From contig NZ_CP169217.1 of the NCBI RefSeq assembly GCF_041897535.1, positions 4,216,001 through 4,280,000 of the forward strand: DNA of 64,000 nucleotides, given 5' to 3'. Source of the stretch: Methylomicrobium lacus_A (lineage in GTDB: Bacteria; Pseudomonadota; Gammaproteobacteria; Methylococcales; Methylomonadaceae). The stretch's first letter is position 1; the number at the start of each line of letters is the position of its first letter. The notes below the pieces were generated by a model, which saw only the letters and a list, made by a program, of their open reading frames with translations, searched no databases and was not told the DNA's origin. The position numbers and the translations under genes were made by a program. Below are positions 46,201-56,332 of this stretch, in pieces.

Positions 46201-46304
46201 AGATCTGAGATCACGTGCAGCCAAAGTAATACAGGGCTCCACGAAAGGCAATAGCCATGGGGAATGAAGTCTTTAATACCAAAAAGGTCAATCAGTGGTT
46301 GCAT
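43278..46304 (-). CDS. Histidine kinase with ETR1-type ethylene-binding membrane domain and multiple PAS domains
   Basis: 1008 residues. The first ~120 residues hold three membrane helices matching the plant ethylene receptor sensor domain. D34, Y41, I44, P45, I71, C74 and H78 sit at the same constant offset (+9) from ETR1 D25, Y32, I35, P36, I62, C65 and H69. The CGTTH motif provides the Cu(I) ligands. About five PAS/PAC units follow (about residues 150-770, each ending in patterns such as DIDERKQM and DITERKQM). The kinase core has GIAHEVNQPLSAISSYTQ (H789), NLIRNSADALETL, DNGPGID and GMGMGLSISRSLLEAHGG. No response regulator is adjacent. Ethylene binding is inferred from the conserved residues. 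Confidence 0.88.
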   Translation of the reverse strand: MQPLIDLFGIKDFIPHGYCLSWSPVLLWLHVISDLVITIAYYSIPLTLVYFIRQRKDFPYPWLVALFAGFIVACGTTHLLSAITVWIPLYWLDGWVKGFTAIISLASAVLMLWLIPRALSLPSAAQLQAEILQRKSAEAALLENEHKLSTILDNVEAFIYIKDCNYRYQYVNQPVLRLLGKTAEDIIGKSDDVLFDEATTLKLRENDRRVIELGERIAYENKYTLKDKAVTRTYLSIKQPLRHEDGSIYGLCGISTDIDERKQMETKLRDSEALSVSILNSLTSHLAVLDAQGVIIAINNAWRKFAQENGGGDMLGFNYLAACKNAFNQPDGDEAGSAYAGIAAVLKGELASFHLEYPCHSPTQQRWFEMTVLPLQGSHRGAVVKHLNITGRKRAGWVLNQLKAMIDISLDGFWIVDLSGKLLQVNEAYAKISGYSIDELVNMHVDQLEALENPEQIQAHIAKVIVQGYDQFETRHRHKDGHLIDVEISAAFLPEFQQLCLFCRDITERKQMENELKASEAKFRSIIEVSPVPIALNDDQMNITFLNPAFVQTFGYTLDDIPTLADWWPKAYPDPNYRLQVKAIWQTTLEKAKKEKTDFPPLELVIRCKDNRFKTVLASAAAIQPNFAGEHLIILYDITRHKQIEAKLNAIFNASVEGFITVDMSDTIVSANAAVETIFGYKPEELIGCGIDKLMPTSSKENHEGYLAVEVKSGCQIQEVECLHKNGSVVPVDQTIAEYSIDDAHYFTYIVRDVSLRKTREQQDKERLNQLAHVTRLGLMGEMASGIAHEVNQPLSAISSYTQVSLNLLNTENPDLIKLAEILHKTQQQALRAGGIIHRMRDFVKSQSKHSLTTDINTLINNAVSLCNAELKHKGIKLAFEPGNDLPPIYVDPIHIEQVIINLIRNSADALETLSAKQHRHINIRSRLALNKTIQVSIKDNGPGIDKDQQQKILMPFYTTKTDGMGMGLSISRSLLEAHGGSLYFESEPGHGSTFYFTLPTREKSAKS

Positions 46305-46739
46305 TTATTAAGGTGGTTGAGCTTGATTGCGGTAGCTCGTACAATGGCTAGCTTCCTGGCGTTCTGTGCCAGTTCTATGAGGCACCTGGATAGGCGAGTA
46401 TTGTTGCAGAGTCTTGGCATGGACTCAAGAATGATTCAACACGCTGTATAACCCATCAGGTAAGTATCTTTATGGGTGGCATAAAGCATTGGTAAATTTG
46501 ATAATCTTTTGGGGCTGCTCTGCCACAGATCGTCTCAATACAGTATATTCATGCGCAGACTCGCCTAGACTGATGCGTCAAGTAATTGCAATTCATCGCC
46601 TTAGCTATAACTGAAAAATCTGCTCTTCTAATACTTAAAGAGAAAGAGTAAATATTTGATCTCGTTTTTCTGATCTGGAATCGGATGAGCCCGAAAAAGA
46701 TAATCAACGGTACCTTTTCTGACTCATCCGAAAACAGGA
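46305..46739. other. Intergenic region upstream of the kinase gene
   Basis: 435 bases with no credible gene. An inverted repeat TCGGATGAG (46681-46689)/CTCATCCGA (46723-46731), with extra inner pairing, lies just past the stop of the small minus-strand gene and may act in its termination, although no T-run follows. Confidence 0.4.
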
Positions 46740-47177
46740 CTAATCCTTAAGCTGGATAGTCACACCTTGCGTCCCAAGAGCGAACTTCAAGCCCTGACCG
46801 CTTCCGGTCAGTTCGAGTACGACACCATGTTCGTTCTTCAGTGCTATCGCTCCTTTGCCACCGGCGATAGTTACGCCTCCTTTCACACCGTGATAAGTGC
46901 CGTTGAAGTCCTCCAGTTTCTTCAAGTTATACACAATTCCGGCGGCGGAATATTTGGAAATGCCGACATCGGCTAAGCTAAGCCCCTTGATATCGAAGTT
47001 ATGCTCAGCACCCTCGTAAGTCATGACACCACCTCCCCAGCTCCAGCCGATTCCTGCGGCTACAGAACCTACATTGAGGTTAACCGTTCCACTGATTTTC
47101 GTAGGCTTCGCTATCGACGCAGAAGAAAACATCACGATGCTCATGATGAGTGCTAAAGTGTAAAAGAATTTACGCAT
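46740..47177 (-). CDS. Small exported protein, possibly DUF1134/EipA-like
   Basis: 145 residues from the ATG at 47177 (GGAGA just upstream; four residues shorter than the longest frame). A signal peptide (FYTLALIMSIVMFSSASIA) precedes a Gly-rich beta domain: TKISGTVNLNVGSVAAGIGWSWG, AEHNFDIKGLSLADVGISKYSA, YNLKKLEDFNGTYHGVKGG and NEHGVVLELTGSGQGLKFALG. This is reminiscent of the DUF1134/EipA envelope proteins, but shorter, so the family is not certain. It lies alone in AT-rich surroundings. Confidence 0.65.
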   Translation of the reverse strand: MRKFFYTLALIMSIVMFSSASIAKPTKISGTVNLNVGSVAAGIGWSWGGGVMTYEGAEHNFDIKGLSLADVGISKYSAAGIVYNLKKLEDFNGTYHGVKGGVTIAGGKGAIALKNEHGVVLELTGSGQGLKFALGTQGVTIQLKD

Positions 47178-47595
47178 GTTTATCTCCAAATAAAATAAGA
47201 ACTAATTTCACATCGCGGTTTCTGCAGTGAGCAGAACATGCGCGTGTAATGGCCTATCATTCATCGAGTTATATTAATTTATCAGTAAAGTGACTGCTAA
47301 TGTTTCTAAACTGATTCATTAATAAACTAGTCAGAATTCTCGGTAAATTAATCGCAAACCATTGGTTGCAATTAATAATGCATTTTTTATAATGTTATTG
47401 ATGATTACTATGGATTTAGTTGTGGTTGGGCGTGAATGTATAAGTCATGATGGGAGTAAATAGTCAATCTAGCGTAAAATAACATTTTTAACTAAAACTA
47501 CAATAGGTATAAATACCTACAACAACTCCTCGTGATGGTTATAAAGTTTGGTTTCGAAAAATTGTCGACGCGTCTTGTTTTATGATAACAAATAT
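47178..47595. other. AT-rich intergenic region
   Basis: 418 bases, markedly more AT-rich than the neighbours, between the small exported protein and the end of the SulP gene. I see no gene and no clear repeat. Confidence 0.5.
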
Positions 47596-49263
47596 TCAGG
47601 ATGCGGCAGGCAGGGCCTGGTAGCGTTTGATAGCCGCTCGTACATTAAACATCATGCGCTCGCGACCTAGCCGGTCGGCCAGACCAGAGCGTCGTACAAC
47701 CTCTAGCACACTCGGGTTCAGCCCAACCAACCATAGCGTAGCGCCCTGTTCGGTTGCGCGCTTTTCGCGCTCCATCAGCATCTGCAGCGCTGAATATTCG
47801 ATATCCGGAACCCGGCTCATGTCAAGCACAAGTACTTGCGGTTTATTTTTGGCAACTAATGCTCCGATCTGTTCTGCAATCTGTTGGACATTGGCAAAGA
47901 ACAGGCGTCCCTCTGGACGCACGATCAACAGGCCGTCGAAGGTTTCGTCGTCGGGGTGTTCAGGTGACAACGGTCGCAGCACGTCGGCCTCGCGCTTGCG
48001 GCCAATGACATACACGTGCGGGTGGGCGAGTTGGCTCGATAGTGCTAGGAGAGATACAATGATTGCAACCACGATGCCTTTCAGCGTGCCGAAGAACAAT
48101 ACACCGAGACAGGCCACGATAGCCCAGTGAAACTCCATGGTGCGCACCTTCCGGATAGCAAGAAATTCTGTCGGCTGAAACAGCCCGACCGAGTAGACGA
48201 TGACGACCGCCGCGAGTGTCGCGTGTGGCAGCAAGCCCAGCAAAGGCGAGAGCAGCAGCATGGTCGCCCCTGCCATACTCGCCGTCACCAGCGACGCCTT
48301 CTGTGACTGACCGCCGGCTGCACATACCACGGCAGTCTGCGTGGTGCCTCCTCCAGCCGACATCGCACCGAACAGTGCGCCTCCGAAATTTGCTGCTCCT
48401 AGGGCGATCAGCTCACGGTTTGCATTGATCGGAGCCTCTGTGCTGGAAGCAAAGGCGCGTCCCGCTGCAATCGATTCGGTGAAACTCATCAACGCGATTC
48501 CAAGTGCGCCCGGCACCAACTGTTCGATCTGAGCAAGGTCCGGTAGTGTCAGCGACGGTAACCCTTGCGGAATCAGACCGACCGTCGAAACACCCCGTGC
48601 ATGCAGGCCGAAAAACCAAGAGGCGCCGATGCTGCCGCCAACTGCAACCAGAGGCGCCGGGGAATGCGGCCACAGTCGTTCCATGGCGAACAGCACGAGC
48701 AGCGTCATAGCCGCTACCGCTAGCGTGATCAACGAGGTTTCGGGTATATGATGTGCGACGCTAAACAAATCACGGATGAAGCCTTGCTTGGTAATGTGGA
48801 TACCTAGAAGCTTCGGCAACTGGTCCAGCACAATCACAAGGGCGATCCCCGCCTTGAAGCCGATCAGGACGGGGGTGGAAATAAAGTTGGCGACGAACCC
48901 AAGACGCAGCAGCGACGCCAATGTTAGCAATATACCCACAAGAGCAGTCAGGGAGGCGACAGCGGTGATCAGTTTTCCCGGATCTCCGTCCGGCACCGCC
49001 AAGCCGAGTTGCGTGCCTGCCAGGATGCCCAGGGTTGTGGTTGTGCTGACACTGAGTACTCTCGACGAGCCCAGGAGGGCGTAAATAATCATCGGAATAA
49101 AGGCGGTATAGAGCCCTACTGCAACGGGCAAGCCGGCTACAGTCGCGTACGCCATTGCCTTGGGCAGAACCACAGCCGAGGCCGTGAGGCCGGCGACTAT
49201 GTCGAACCTTAGCGCTGAGGTGCCGGGATCGATTGCCTCTGCGGTTGTCGGATGCTGGTTCAT
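47596..49263 (-). CDS. SulP-family anion transporter with STAS domain
   Basis: 555 residues. The N-terminal membrane part (about residues 15-415) shows the SLC26/SulP features DIVAGLTASAVVLPKAMAYATVAGLPVAVGLY and SFTESIAAGRAFAS. The STAS domain covers residues 430-550 (GLLIVRPEGRLFFANVQQ, VLVLDMSRVPDIEYSALQML). Members carry sulfate, bicarbonate or other anions. The specificity cannot be read from the sequence. An exported carbonic anhydrase is 4 kb away, so bicarbonate is worth considering. Confidence 0.9.
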   Translation of the reverse strand: MNQHPTTAEAIDPGTSALRFDIVAGLTASAVVLPKAMAYATVAGLPVAVGLYTAFIPMIIYALLGSSRVLSVSTTTTLGILAGTQLGLAVPDGDPGKLITAVASLTALVGILLTLASLLRLGFVANFISTPVLIGFKAGIALVIVLDQLPKLLGIHITKQGFIRDLFSVAHHIPETSLITLAVAAMTLLVLFAMERLWPHSPAPLVAVGGSIGASWFFGLHARGVSTVGLIPQGLPSLTLPDLAQIEQLVPGALGIALMSFTESIAAGRAFASSTEAPINANRELIALGAANFGGALFGAMSAGGGTTQTAVVCAAGGQSQKASLVTASMAGATMLLLSPLLGLLPHATLAAVVIVYSVGLFQPTEFLAIRKVRTMEFHWAIVACLGVLFFGTLKGIVVAIIVSLLALSSQLAHPHVYVIGRKREADVLRPLSPEHPDDETFDGLLIVRPEGRLFFANVQQIAEQIGALVAKNKPQVLVLDMSRVPDIEYSALQMLMEREKRATEQGATLWLVGLNPSVLEVVRRSGLADRLGRERMMFNVRAAIKRYQALPAAS

Positions 49264-49404
49264 GCGGCTTGTCTCTAGATGCTGCGGAAATTTAAATGGC
49301 AGCTGCTTTTGCCGTCAATGCCGGAACCCCCATTAATAGGTCCTCGGATGCTGCAGCCTGAATACGCGTCGAGCGAAAAGAGGAGCTTGATTTCCGCCAT
49401 AAGA

Positions 49405-50304
49405 TTATTCTTCGGCTAGGGTTTTTCGGGCTTGTTCCAACAAGGCGCGTTGTTCGTCCGTCATGTCGGGAAATTTAAGATCGAGATTGCGCAACGTCGT
49501 AGTCACGATGTCTGCGACTATCGCGCGACTCGCCCATTTATTATCGGCCGGCACGATATACCAGGGCGCCCATTTGGTGCTGGTTGCGCTGATCGCTTTT
49601 TCGTAGGCGTCGACATAATCATCCCAGTAGCCGCGCTCGTTAAGATCGGCGAGCGAAAATTTCCAGTTTTTTTCGGGTCGCTCAAGTCGGTCCATGAAGC
49701 GTTGTTTCTGTTCTTCCTTTGATACATGCAGATAAAACTTCAATACGACCGTGCCATTGCGCACCAAGTGACGCTCGAAGGCGTTGATGTCGTCATAACG
49801 TGCCTCCCAAAAGGCCTTGCCGTGCTTGCCGTCCGGCAGCTTTTGCTGTTCCAGCACGTCCTGGTGGACTTTGACCACCAGGACGTCTTCGTAGTAGGAA
49901 CGGTTGAAGATGCCGATGCGGCCGCGCTCGGGCAGGGATTTCATATAGCGCCAGAGGAAGTTATGGTCCAGTTCCTCGGCCGATGGCTTCTTGAAGCTGA
50001 AAACCTGGCAGCCCTGGGGGTTGACGCCGGACATCACGTGCCGGATGGTGCCGTCCTTGCCCGCCGCATCCATCGCCTGCAGGACGATCAACAGGGCGTA
50101 GCGGTCATCGGCATAAAGCAATTGCTGGCATTCGGCCAACTCTTCGATGCTGGTCTGCAATATCTCGTTCGCTTTTTCTTTAACGAATTTCTTGCCGACC
50201 GATTTGAACTCATCGTTCTGCTCCCACCCGGTGTGATAATCCTTGAGCCGGACTTTGTTATCGGGTTTAACCTTGAATAAATCGATGATGTCTTTTCTAA
50301 TCAT
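49405..50304 (-). CDS. ppk2: Polyphosphate kinase 2 (PPK2) family protein
   Basis: 299 residues. Walker A appears as QAMDAAGKDGTIRHVMSGVNPQG, the lid and Walker B region as SFKKPSAEELDHNFLWRYMKSLPERGRIGIFNRSYYEDVLVVKVH, and YLHVSKEEQKQRFMDRLERPEKNWKFS follows. This is the PPK2 type that moves phosphate between polyphosphate and nucleoside mono- or diphosphates. It starts 29 bases after the V-ATPase A-subunit stop on the same strand and is probably the last gene of that operon, linking polyphosphate to ATP and ion pumping. Confidence 0.92.
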   Translation of the reverse strand: MIRKDIIDLFKVKPDNKVRLKDYHTGWEQNDEFKSVGKKFVKEKANEILQTSIEELAECQQLLYADDRYALLIVLQAMDAAGKDGTIRHVMSGVNPQGCQVFSFKKPSAEELDHNFLWRYMKSLPERGRIGIFNRSYYEDVLVVKVHQDVLEQQKLPDGKHGKAFWEARYDDINAFERHLVRNGTVVLKFYLHVSKEEQKQRFMDRLERPEKNWKFSLADLNERGYWDDYVDAYEKAISATSTKWAPWYIVPADNKWASRAIVADIVTTTLRNLDLKFPDMTDEQRALLEQARKTLAEE

Positions 50305-50333
50305 GGCAGTGCACCTTGCAGTAGCTTTGATGT

Positions 50334-52134
<1,801 letters not shown>

Positions 52135-52145
<11 letters not shown>

Positions 52146-52803
52146 TTTTTACCTCTTTGATCAATTCTTGAAATCGGCTCGTCGCCTTGTCGGCATCGCG
52201 TGCAAGCCAGGCCTGAAGGATGTCCCATTTAAAAACGAAAGCAAATACCGCCTCGAATCCGAACCGGTTGCTTTCGGTGATGCGGCTCAGCCGTTGCCAG
52301 ATTATCTTCATCATTAGACGGTCAAGACCGTTTGCATCACCTGCTTCAAGATAGCCCCGGGCATCGGGAATCCAGGGAAACACTGCCTCCAGCTTGAAAT
52401 CGGGATGCTCCCAGTTAGACGCAATAACCCCCACCCAGCGGTTCGCGCCGTTGACCTGCTCCAAAAACAAAGATTCAGAAAGGCTGTTGGTCTGGCGAAT
52501 GCGTAATGCTGCCAGTATCGTTTGCTGAACTATCCTGAACTCGACGAATTCGCGCAAGGCGGTCTGCGTGATTTCTTGCAGCGCGGCGCGGCAGCGCATC
52601 AACATTTCCTGGTCGGTCTTCGGTTTGGCCAGGGATAGCCGCCAGCTTACCAGCGCTTCGGCCAAAGCCAGTTGCCGCGCGTCTTCAGGTTCCAGGTTAT
52701 GAAGACGCTGCTCCAGCCGCAGGCGTGTGATCGGCGACCGTTCGGCCTTTTCGAACGGGGGGAGATAGGGGAGGCTGGAGACCAGTGTAATGTACTCCGC
52801 CAT
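52135..52803 (-). CDS. DUF2764-type V-ATPase operon protein, probable C/d-like subunit
   Basis: 222 residues, alpha-helical, no signal. MAEYITLVSSLPYLPPFEKAER, the WVGVIASNWEHPDFKLEAVFPW segment and GDANGLDRLMMKIIWQRLS match the protein always found between E and A in chlamydia/spirochaete-like V-ATPase operons. It is thought to take the place of subunit C, coupling the stalk to the membrane rotor. The identification rests on gene position plus these motifs. Confidence 0.78.
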
Positions 52804-52808
52804 AATAT

Positions 52809-53474
52809 TTATTCGCTACCTTCGAGTATCGCCTGAAAACGCGGCAAAATGCGTTGGTAAAGTAATTTGGAAATCGCTTTGTCGCTCAGGTCGATTTCCA
52901 GCTTGTCCTTGACCAGACGCACACTTGCGCCGCCCTCGATCTCACTGGATGGAATCAATTCGACCCCCTCACGCAGCATTTCGCTGGATAGCCCAAGAAT
53001 GGTCTGCTTGGTGCGATCGCGAAGTTTCTCGATCGGCTGACCCGTGAGTATCGATTCGGATATGAGAATCTGGATTTCCTTGTCCCCGATCAGTTCTTTC
53101 TCGACATGGTTTGCCAACACCAGGACAATGGATTTAATAAATTGCTCGTCGCGCGTGGCCGATGTCACCAGTCGCTGCACAAACACTTCAAACGCCGACG
53201 AGACCTTGGCCTTGAGTTGCAGCATCGTGTCGCGCGCTGAAAGTTTCAGGGCTTCCAAGGCGGCCGCATGATTGGCCTCAATTTCAATACGGGCATTTTC
53301 ACGCAACCGTTCCACTTCAAGCTTGGCATCCGCCAGCATTTTTGCCGATTTGGCCTCGGCGTCCCTGACAATCTTGTTTGCTTTTTCAGTGGCCGCCAAC
53401 ACGCCCTGATCGCGGATACGATCCACGAGGTCCTGAACGCCGGCGCCGGTTTTAGTTTGTTCTTGTTCTGTCAT
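52809..53474 (-). CDS. atpE: V/A-type ATPase peripheral stalk subunit E
   Basis: 221 residues from the ATG at 53474 (MTEQEQTKTG). The longer frame to 53558 runs into the K-subunit gene. Residues 20-100 are a charged coiled coil (AATEKANKIVRDAEAKSAKM), followed by a globular domain with IQILISESIL and GASVRLVKDKLEIDLSD, the usual E-subunit end. It forms the stator arm. It is 19 bases after the K-subunit stop. Confidence 0.88.
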   Translation of the reverse strand: MTEQEQTKTGAGVQDLVDRIRDQGVLAATEKANKIVRDAEAKSAKMLADAKLEVERLRENARIEIEANHAAALEALKLSARDTMLQLKAKVSSAFEVFVQRLVTSATRDEQFIKSIVLVLANHVEKELIGDKEIQILISESILTGQPIEKLRDRTKQTILGLSSEMLREGVELIPSSEIEGGASVRLVKDKLEIDLSDKAISKLLYQRILPRFQAILEGSE

Positions 53475-53493
53475 GTCAGCAGTCTCGTCAAGA

Positions 53494-53940
53494 TTATTTT
53501 GGAATTCCCGCAGCCAGTACGAGAGCGAAAACAAATGCGAAAACAGCGAAACCTTCAATCAGCGCCGCCGGCGCCATTGAGATACCGAAAACTTCGACCT
53601 TGCTTTTTGAGGCATTGATTGATGCCGCGCAGGCATCGCCCTGAGCGATGGCACAATACAGCAGCGCCAGCCCGGTCAGGATGCCCAAACTAAAGATTCC
53701 GGGAGCATTTTCAAGAGTCAATTCACGATTCAGTGACATAGTCACAACGATACCGTAAATGGTAATCGAGGACGGCAATGCCGCTACGCCAATAAAACGA
53801 CCATAGCCGCTTTCTACTTCCAGTAAGGCGCCGCACGCGGCGCTTCCGGCACGCATGCAGCCAATTGAACTTCCTATCGCAGCTAGCGCCAAAGGGGCAT
53901 AAAGTCCCACCCAGCCCAGTCCAAATATTATCGGTTCCAT
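53494..53940 (-). CDS. atpK: V/A-type ATPase membrane rotor subunit K
   Basis: 148 residues with four membrane helices, a duplicated proteolipid. The ion-carrying Glu is E129 (APAALIEGFAVF) in helix 4. The corresponding place in helix 2 has no acid. In the Na+-pumping Enterococcus NtpK, Gln65 of LPGTQG and Gln110 help bind Na+. Here the first is I59 (LPSSITIYG) and only the second appears kept (Q100, AIAQGDAC). This hints at H+ coupling, but is only an inference. The gene overlaps the I-subunit gene by 13 bases. Confidence 0.92.
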   Translation of the reverse strand: MEPIIFGLGWVGLYAPLALAAIGSSIGCMRAGSAACGALLEVESGYGRFIGVAALPSSITIYGIVVTMSLNRELTLENAPGIFSLGILTGLALLYCAIAQGDACAASINASKSKVEVFGISMAPAALIEGFAVFAFVFALVLAAGIPK

Positions 53941-55706
53941 AAATTATCCCCTGATTGTTTAAATGGTTTGTATAGTGTTCCCTCTTCTTTGAGGCCCCAG
54001 TTGAAAAACTCGATCACATTCAGTCGCAGCCCGTGAATGACGCCGCTGGTAATTCCGAGAGCCAGATTAATTCCGTGTCCGAGCACCAGAATCAACAGAG
54101 CAAAGAGCAAGCCGATTCCCGGGTAACTCTCATTGACGCTGGCCGCCATACGGTTGAATTCGATAGCCAGCGACGCCGATCCGAGACCCAGCGCAAACAG
54201 ACGGAGATAACTCAAGACATCGCCCAGAGCGCCGGACAGCCGGGTTAGTCCCTCCAGACCATGGAGAAGGCGGGTGAATGGTTTTTCTCCGGGCGCGGTA
54301 AACCACAGGATTAACAACGCGCCGATCGCCATCAAGGCCATGCTCGGTTTCTGCAGACCAGGTAGGGTTATTGAACTGCTAACCGCCAGTGAAAATCCGC
54401 CGCAAATGACGGCGATCCATCCGACTGAAGGCAATCTGTCCAGCCAATGCCGGTAACGTAAAGCGTTCATCACATTGGCGAGTACGATGTGGAAAACACC
54501 GATCACAACCGAAATCAGCATCATGCGGTTGGTGTCGGTTATCTCAAGTATATGAAGCCTGCCAAGCAATGAATCTTCGGGAGGGGTGACGCCGAAATAG
54601 CTGCCGAATAGTGCGCCAATAGCGGAGGAGGCGACCACCACCGACAAAAGTAAAGGGCGAAACCGGCGGCCCGAGGACGAGCGCCCCATCTTGCTCCAAA
54701 ATAACAGTAAAGCGAGCCCCAAAACAGCGCCATAACCGGCATCAGCCAGGATCATCGCAAAAAAGAACACAAAGGAAACGAAAGTTACCCCGGAGGGATC
54801 CCAGGTATGATAGCCCGGTGTCATGTAAAACGTAACCAGATCCTCACCGGCGCTAAGCCAGGAGGGGTTGCGCATGTACGTAGGCGGGTTATCTTCTAGA
54901 GTGGGTAGTTCCGATTCGAAGTAAAATGCCTGTCGTTTCGAATAATCTTCCAGTGTCGCGAGGCTTTCTACAGGCGCCCAACCCTGCAAGGCAAAAGCGG
55001 TATCGTTACTATAGACCTGCGCCGCAGCGTTCTGACAAACGGCCCGGTCTTCAAGAAAATCAAGATCACGTCTGAACAAATCATGCCAGCGGGTTAAATA
55101 GGCCCGTTCTGCCTGGGCGTCTTCTATGGCCAGCTCCACGTCATCCAGTCTCGCTTCCAGTTCATGCCGGGTTTTGTAACCCAGATGAACACGGGGGGCC
55201 GGCATCGCCAAAGGCTCTTCCTCGTTTACCACGACCACATAACAAAATCGGCCGTCGCGCCGGATAATTTCCCAAACCGGTGCCTTGATTTTCGGCATGT
55301 CTTTATGGGGGACGACATAGAACCAAAGCCGAAGGTTACCCATTTCCTTCAGCGGCGGCAGCTCGAAGTCGCCCCAGGGAAGCATGTCCCGAATGCGCCT
55401 GATCAAAAAATCACGCTCCTCCATCAGGTCATGCAGGCGATTTCTGACTTCCAGCGTCCTTTTCTCAACCTCAACGGCATCGAACTTTTCTTTATTCAGA
55501 ACCTGCCGTCTTCGCTGCGGATAAGTGTGCAGAAACTTCAACGCTTCGCGCGCTCCTGCTGTGGCTGCAGTTTCGACTATTGCCGCATTCGCTGATGCCA
55601 GCGGAATAATCTGCACACACCCCATTTTCTGAAGATCAGCCAATAAAAGATCCCGATCGGCCGTCATGCCAATGAAGGTCACCTTGTGCATCGTGACAAG
55701 ACTCAT
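53928..55706 (-). CDS. atpI: V/A-type ATPase membrane subunit I (a)
   Basis: 592 residues. A cytoplasmic N-terminal half (1-310, with coiled-coil parts) is followed by about seven membrane helices. TFVSFVFFFAMILADAGYG, and LSYLRLFALGLGSASLAIEFN with the key Arg and LGHGINLALGITSGVIHGLRLNVIEFFNW are the canonical motifs of the half-channel. It conducts the ions against the K ring. Its ATG overlaps the D-subunit stop by 4 bases. Confidence 0.94.
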   Translation of the reverse strand: MSLVTMHKVTFIGMTADRDLLLADLQKMGCVQIIPLASANAAIVETAATAGAREALKFLHTYPQRRRQVLNKEKFDAVEVEKRTLEVRNRLHDLMEERDFLIRRIRDMLPWGDFELPPLKEMGNLRLWFYVVPHKDMPKIKAPVWEIIRRDGRFCYVVVVNEEEPLAMPAPRVHLGYKTRHELEARLDDVELAIEDAQAERAYLTRWHDLFRRDLDFLEDRAVCQNAAAQVYSNDTAFALQGWAPVESLATLEDYSKRQAFYFESELPTLEDNPPTYMRNPSWLSAGEDLVTFYMTPGYHTWDPSGVTFVSFVFFFAMILADAGYGAVLGLALLLFWSKMGRSSSGRRFRPLLLSVVVASSAIGALFGSYFGVTPPEDSLLGRLHILEITDTNRMMLISVVIGVFHIVLANVMNALRYRHWLDRLPSVGWIAVICGGFSLAVSSSITLPGLQKPSMALMAIGALLILWFTAPGEKPFTRLLHGLEGLTRLSGALGDVLSYLRLFALGLGSASLAIEFNRMAASVNESYPGIGLLFALLILVLGHGINLALGITSGVIHGLRLNVIEFFNWGLKEEGTLYKPFKQSGDNLWNR

Positions 55707-56326
55707 AACACTTCCTCTGACTCAGCTTGGCGTTGCTGTAGCTGTTTTTTCTTGGCGAGCTTGGAAGTGACCACGCTGGCTCGCTCGGCATCGCCAAGGA
55801 AAATGCGTATTTTTTGGATATTCTGCTTAGCAGTGGGAATCAGGATTTTTTCGAACAGATTTACTCGTTGCGTGATTCTCCGCACCTGAATTTGAAGAAT
55901 ACGCTGGCGCTCGCCGGCAATCTCGGCGCGCATGCGCTGCTCCGCGGCATCCTTCAAGCGTTGTACCAGCGTGTCAACCCAGGGCGGCGTAGCAAGCCGG
56001 GAATAGTCGGCGATCGTACAGTCGATGCTGTCCAGAAAGGGCAGTTTCACGCCGACGACATTTTGTTCGACAACCTTATAACGGTTGAATCTTACGAGTC
56101 CGCCAAGACGAAATTCCTTGTCGGCAAGCATGGGCAACTCCTCGCCGATCCGGGTTTCCAGAGCGTCCACGGCGGATTGGGCGGCCGCGTAGTCTTCCTG
56201 GGCTTTTTTTTCTTCCATCGTCAACTGCCGGCGTTTCAGATCAAGCGAGGGCAACAGCCGCTGGTACAGCTTCAGCTGTTCCTGCTGCTCGTGTAGCGCG
56301 TGTTTGCTAAGTTTGAGCTTCGCCAT
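55703..56326 (-). CDS. atpD: V/A-type ATPase central stalk subunit D
   Basis: 207 residues. The N-terminus KLKLSKHALHEQQEQLKLYQRLLPSLDLKRRQL and the C-terminus QVRRITQRVNLFEKILIPTAKQNIQKIRIFLGDAER are the two antiparallel helices of the rotor shaft, both highly conserved in subunit D. It turns inside the A3B3 head. Only 6 bases separate it from the B-subunit stop. Confidence 0.94.
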   Translation of the reverse strand: MAKLKLSKHALHEQQEQLKLYQRLLPSLDLKRRQLTMEEKKAQEDYAAAQSAVDALETRIGEELPMLADKEFRLGGLVRFNRYKVVEQNVVGVKLPFLDSIDCTIADYSRLATPPWVDTLVQRLKDAAEQRMRAEIAGERQRILQIQVRRITQRVNLFEKILIPTAKQNIQKIRIFLGDAERASVVTSKLAKKKQLQQRQAESEEVL

Positions 56327-56332
56327 AACGAT

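Noticed and set aside
46257..46451. Small plus-strand gene overlapping the start of the kinase gene
   Set aside because: No ribosome site or similarity; it overlaps the well-supported kinase start region on the other strand.
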